Made by a program: the position numbers and the translations under genes. From Sphacelaria rigidula (Eukaryota; Phaeophyceae; Sphacelariales), in the NCBI GenBank assembly GCA_964200075.2, contig CAXNAA020000367.1:1-21979 (forward strand): 21,979 nucleotides of DNA. The letters are read 5' to 3'. Of the stretch, positions 19,124 through 21,979 are shown one piece after another. Every line of letters starts with the position of its first letter. Position 1 is the stretch's first letter. The notes beneath the pieces are model-generated. The model was not told where the DNA came from and did no database searches. It saw only the letters and a program-made list of their open reading frames with translations.

Positions 19124-19660
19124 ATCCGGCCCATCACCGATTTATTGAAGAAAAGCATCCCGTTTGTTTTCATCGAAGAAATGGAAGCTACCGTCCGCGA
19201 ATTGCTCAAAACGCTGACCGAAAAACCGGTTCTTTGTTCTCCGGAATGGGATGCGGTACAAGACGGCTCACGTCTTTTCCAACTACACACCGATGCTAGC
19301 ACAGATGGATTCGACGCAGTTTTGAATCAGCCCCAACTGGGTGGCTCTGTCCGACCTATTTTGTACATCAGCCGCGCAACCCACCCGAACGAGGCAAATT
19401 GGAGTCCACTCGAACTCGAAGGCGGAGTCATAACTTGGGCTATTAAACGGCTTCGACAGTACTTGTTCTACGTGCCTTTCCACATCTATACAGATCATGG
19501 AGCTCTTGAACAAGTCGCTAAGGTTGGAGAATATGGCCCCCGCGTACAACGGTGGCTGGAGTTCTTGACTGCTTACCATTACACTGTTAAACACCGTCCG
19601 GGCAAAACCAACGGCAATGCTGACTTTATTTCGCGATTGCCTCTGCCCCCTACAGCGGTA
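19124..19660 (+). pseudogene. pol: Retroelement 2 RNase H
   Basis: Same frame as RT after TGA 19121, and open throughout. Catalytic positions are all visible: Asp in LHTDASTDG (19292-19294), Glu in SPLELEGGV (19418-19420), Asp in IYTDHGAL (19493-19495) and Asp in NGNADFISR (19622-19624). RVQRWLEFLTAYHYTVKHRP and GKTNGNADFISRLP are the usual C-terminal blocks. A Gly common in the first motif (D.S..G.GAVL) is Asp here. The domain itself has no stop; only the flanking breaks disable it. Confidence 0.9.
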
Positions 19661-20575
19661 GATTTCAGTCCCGCTTGCCGCTTGACTGAACCTGACGAAC
19701 CAGGCGTCTACCCCATTCGGCGTTTTTCAATGCCTATCTACGCGCGTGACCTGCAATACCCTGAAACAGGTCTGCACATGGGGGGCCCCCGCCCTCTGCC
19801 CCCTTATGCAGCTTTGGATGGCTTCGCGCCCACAGCTGCTGATTTTGCCGACTTCCGCACTTTCGGCCCCCGCGCGAACATCTCGGCGCCGCCACCACCA
19901 ACTGTTCACCTCATCTCCGACAACACGCGTTCGCGGTCAGCGTCTCGTGCACATTCATCGCGTGCCGTGATACCACCGCCGCCGCCGCCGCCTCGTGCCC
20001 CCACGAGCCGTACAACACCTACTAGAACCGGCCGCGTGCCCAGTGTTGTACCGACAACGTCCGCGCCCCCTGTGCACCCACCGCGCCAATCACGTTCATC
20101 AGTTCGCGCTACCCCCACGCCGCCTTCTAGGAATCTCCCTGCACCTGCGCCTCTGACTCGCGATACGCATGCGTCAGATCGGCTTCCGGATCAAGATATT
20201 GACGTCGGCTCCCCTGCTTCCTCACCTGTGCCACCCCTTCCAGAGCCACCATGTTTGTTTGGTTCTCCGGCTGAGGGACAACGTCGAGAATTTCTCGCTC
20301 GCTACTCTCACCGCGATTGGGCTCGCGACCAACAACAGGAACCGCTCTGTCGCGCGACAATGCGGTACTTACGGCTTAACCGCCCCACCTCTTTCCCGGC
20401 TGAGATCCTGACCCCCGTGGGCGCCCTACCCGCCCCTACCGCCTCTGAAGTGCTCGAGCTTGCACGCAAAGGTACCATCTTCACGACTGACGACGACGTC
20501 CATTTGCTCGTTCGCCGATCCAATTCCCATTTGGGCTCGGCTGCCGCAGTAACAACTGCCGCTCCGGCAGATATG
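19661..20575 (+). other. pol: Proline/serine/arginine-rich spacer between RNase H and integrase
   Basis: About 300 open codons separate the end of RNase H from the integrase zinc finger. The middle (about 19880-20240) is low-complexity, rich in Pro, Ser, Arg and Thr, including a run of seven Pro. The later part (about 20270-20560) is more ordered (REFLARYSHRDWARDQQQEP, EVLELARKGTIFTTDDDVHL) and looks like the integrase N-terminal extension. No enzyme is recognised. The length is unusual for this junction. Confidence 0.6.
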
Positions 20576-21405
20576 CGTCATGACGCCTCTATCCGCATCT
20601 ATGTCCCTATCATGATGCGTCCGGGGGTCATGAAGGGCTGTCACTCTGATTTGTCCTGCCACTTAGGCGTCACGCGCACGTTAGCGCTCCTCGAACCCTT
20701 TTATTGGTGGATCGGCATGGAAGCATCCACGCGTTTTTGGATCCGACGATGTTTCAAATGTCAGGCTCGCAAAGCCTCTCGACAGACTATACGATGGCCG
20801 GTGATCTCCATAGGACTTCCAAACGCTGCTGGTCACTTCGTATAATTTGACCACTTCGGTCTTCTACCAACCACTGACCGTGGTAATACCTACATTCTGC
20901 TTTTCACCGATCGCTTCAGCCGTCACGCGTCTATGTACGCTGTTACTGCGAGTGATTTCACTGCTGCCGGCACAGCGAACATTCTCGTCCATGACTACAT
21001 TAAGCACTGCGGCTGCCCGAAACGGCTCCTCTCCGACAATGGTCAGCAATTTTGCTCCGAACTCTCGGATGCTTTGCACAAGCTCCTTGGCATTCGTAAA
21101 GTTGCCACGAGCGTATACCACCCTAACGGTAACGGTGGAACTGAACGTGTGAATCACACTGTGGCTCAAATGCTGTCCATGGTCGTAAACGACCGCCAGA
21201 ATGACTGGGACATTCATCTTTCGCATGTCATGCTGTCTTACAACAATTCGGTCAACACGACTACAGGCCTCTTGCCCAACGAGCTGCATCTTGGACGCTA
21301 CCCCCGTCTGCCCATCACCGTTCTTGAAAGACATACCTTCGATGGTCATCAAGGTCTGGAACAGGATCAGCTGTCCTACCACGACTTCGCCGGGCTCGTC
21401 AGCGC
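20576..21405 (+). pseudogene. pol: Retroelement 2 integrase
   Basis: The N-terminal zinc finger is H-x5-H (20642 and 20660) with C-x2-C (20750 and 20759). The catalytic core has Asp in FDHFG (20849-20851), Asp in LLSDNGQQF (21035-21037) and Glu in GGTERVNH (21143-21145), giving the canonical D,D35E spacing. One stop, TAA 20843-20845, falls just before the first catalytic Asp. The core ends normally (LSYNNSVNTTTGLLPNELHL), then a frameshift near 21405 moves the reading to the tail. The enzyme would insert element cDNA into the genome. The copy is otherwise intact. Confidence 0.92.
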
Positions 21406-21979
21406 AAGCTTTTCACTTTGGTGCGCGAACAACACGCTATCAACGCCTCACGCCTTGAAATATCCAATATCGCCCTCTACAACTTGATGCACAAACGCCC
21501 GAATTGGAAAATCGGCGATTGGGTCTGGATCTACAACAGTTTGTCCACCATCCGTCAAGGCTCGGACCGCACTGCCCATGCAACAGTCTTGAAGACCAAA
21601 CTGTCCCTTAATTCGACGGGTCCGTTCAAAATTCTCATAGTAGGACCCTCGCCGACGTTTCCTGACGGCAAGCCTGTTGGCGACAAACTCCTCTACCTCG
21701 ATTTACCTCGTGACCTCCAGGAACATGACGCTAAATCTCGCGTCTCTGTGCATCGTTGCAAGCCTTGCACCAACACGCATGACACTACTGACATGCCTCA
21801 AAACCTGCCTGCAAGTCTCACTCAATACGTGCTTAACAGCTACTCAACAAAATCTCCACCGTACCACGTTACCACCGATGACGTGACTGAACAACCTCTC
21901 CGCTTGGCCGTGTCCCACATTTCCGGCCACCAAATCACTCGAGGTCCTGGCGGCAAAATTGCTGTTATATACAAGACAC
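21404..21979 (+). pseudogene. pol: Retroelement 2 integrase C-terminal tail, chromodomain-like end (partial)
   Basis: From about 21404 a third frame is open to the window end without a stop. It reads RLEISNIALYNL, then KRPNWKIGDWVWIYNS, the (R/K)...GDWVW block that follows integrase in Ty3/gypsy polyproteins, then STGPFKILIVGP. The last 60 codons (LTQYVLNSYS ... SHISGHQITRGPGGKIAVIY) look like the beginning of a chromodomain or chromo-like fold, which in chromoviruses directs integration to particular chromatin. That last point is tentative, since the diagnostic aromatic residues would lie beyond the window. The whole segment is open and so would be missed by a scan for closed ORFs. Confidence 0.65.

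Larger units (their letters stand above)
11769..21979 (+). mobile_element. Retroelement 2: long Ty3/gypsy-type retrotransposon, partial and decayed
   Basis: The full domain order is visible on one strand: long Gag, CCHC knuckle, protease, reverse transcriptase, RNase H, integrase, C-terminal tail. Integrase after RNase H places it in the Ty3/gypsy order. The coding part alone exceeds 10.2 kb and is open at the window end, well beyond the 5-7 kb of many elements of this type. It is interrupted by about 13 in-frame stops, frameshifts near 15112, 17510, 18690 and 21405, and a 251-bp nested insertion. Long stretches stay in one frame: 11769-15122 has only five stops, and 18743-21400 only two. This suggests moderate age. 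The 5' boundary and LTRs are not defined. Confidence 0.85.

Overview
The window is eukaryotic nuclear DNA made almost entirely of decayed mobile elements. I found no intact host gene, no rRNA or tRNA and no prokaryotic operon structure. Two degenerate LTR-retrotransposon (Ty3/gypsy-type) coding regions lie head to tail on the + strand. Around and inside them are foldback or MITE-like inverted-repeat elements, short tandem repeats, long G-runs and a 6-base N gap. The sequence alone does not fix the organism. A protist or alga with a repeat-rich genome would fit, but that is inference.

Layout. 1-945 is a large foldback element with arms of about 312 bp. Its left arm carries a 119-bp TA-flanked MITE, and the right arm keeps the matching empty site. 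946-2420 has no recognisable gene. 2447-7252 is retroelement 1: gag, a protease remnant, reverse transcriptase with YMDD, and RNase H. It is full of stops and frameshifts, and no integrase follows. 7361-8131 is a candidate non-autonomous DNA element with about 28-bp terminal inverted repeats around duplicated G-run modules and the N gap. 8965-9127 is a small palindrome-rich repeat cluster. 9128-11768 is a long gene-free stretch, T-rich for most of its length, with a 35-bp tandem array (10444-10617) and a 293-bp near-perfect palindrome (11160-11452).

11769 to the window end is retroelement 2, more than 10.2 kb. It has a very long, low-complexity Gag with a 63-bp (21-residue) tandem repeat, a CCHC zinc knuckle, a long linker, protease, reverse transcriptase (YLDD), RNase H, a proline/serine/arginine-rich spacer, an integrase with HHCC finger and D,D35E triad, and a tail running off the window. 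About 13 in-frame stops and four or more frameshifts break it, but its domain order is intact. A 251-bp inverted-repeat element sits inside its protease region. Removing that element and one copy of its CTGCGG target duplication puts the flanking reading frames back in phase.

The most informative signal is the layered insertion history: two nested elements whose empty sites can be read directly, and an 18-nt hairpin core that both share. I found no evidence for a new defence or metabolic system.
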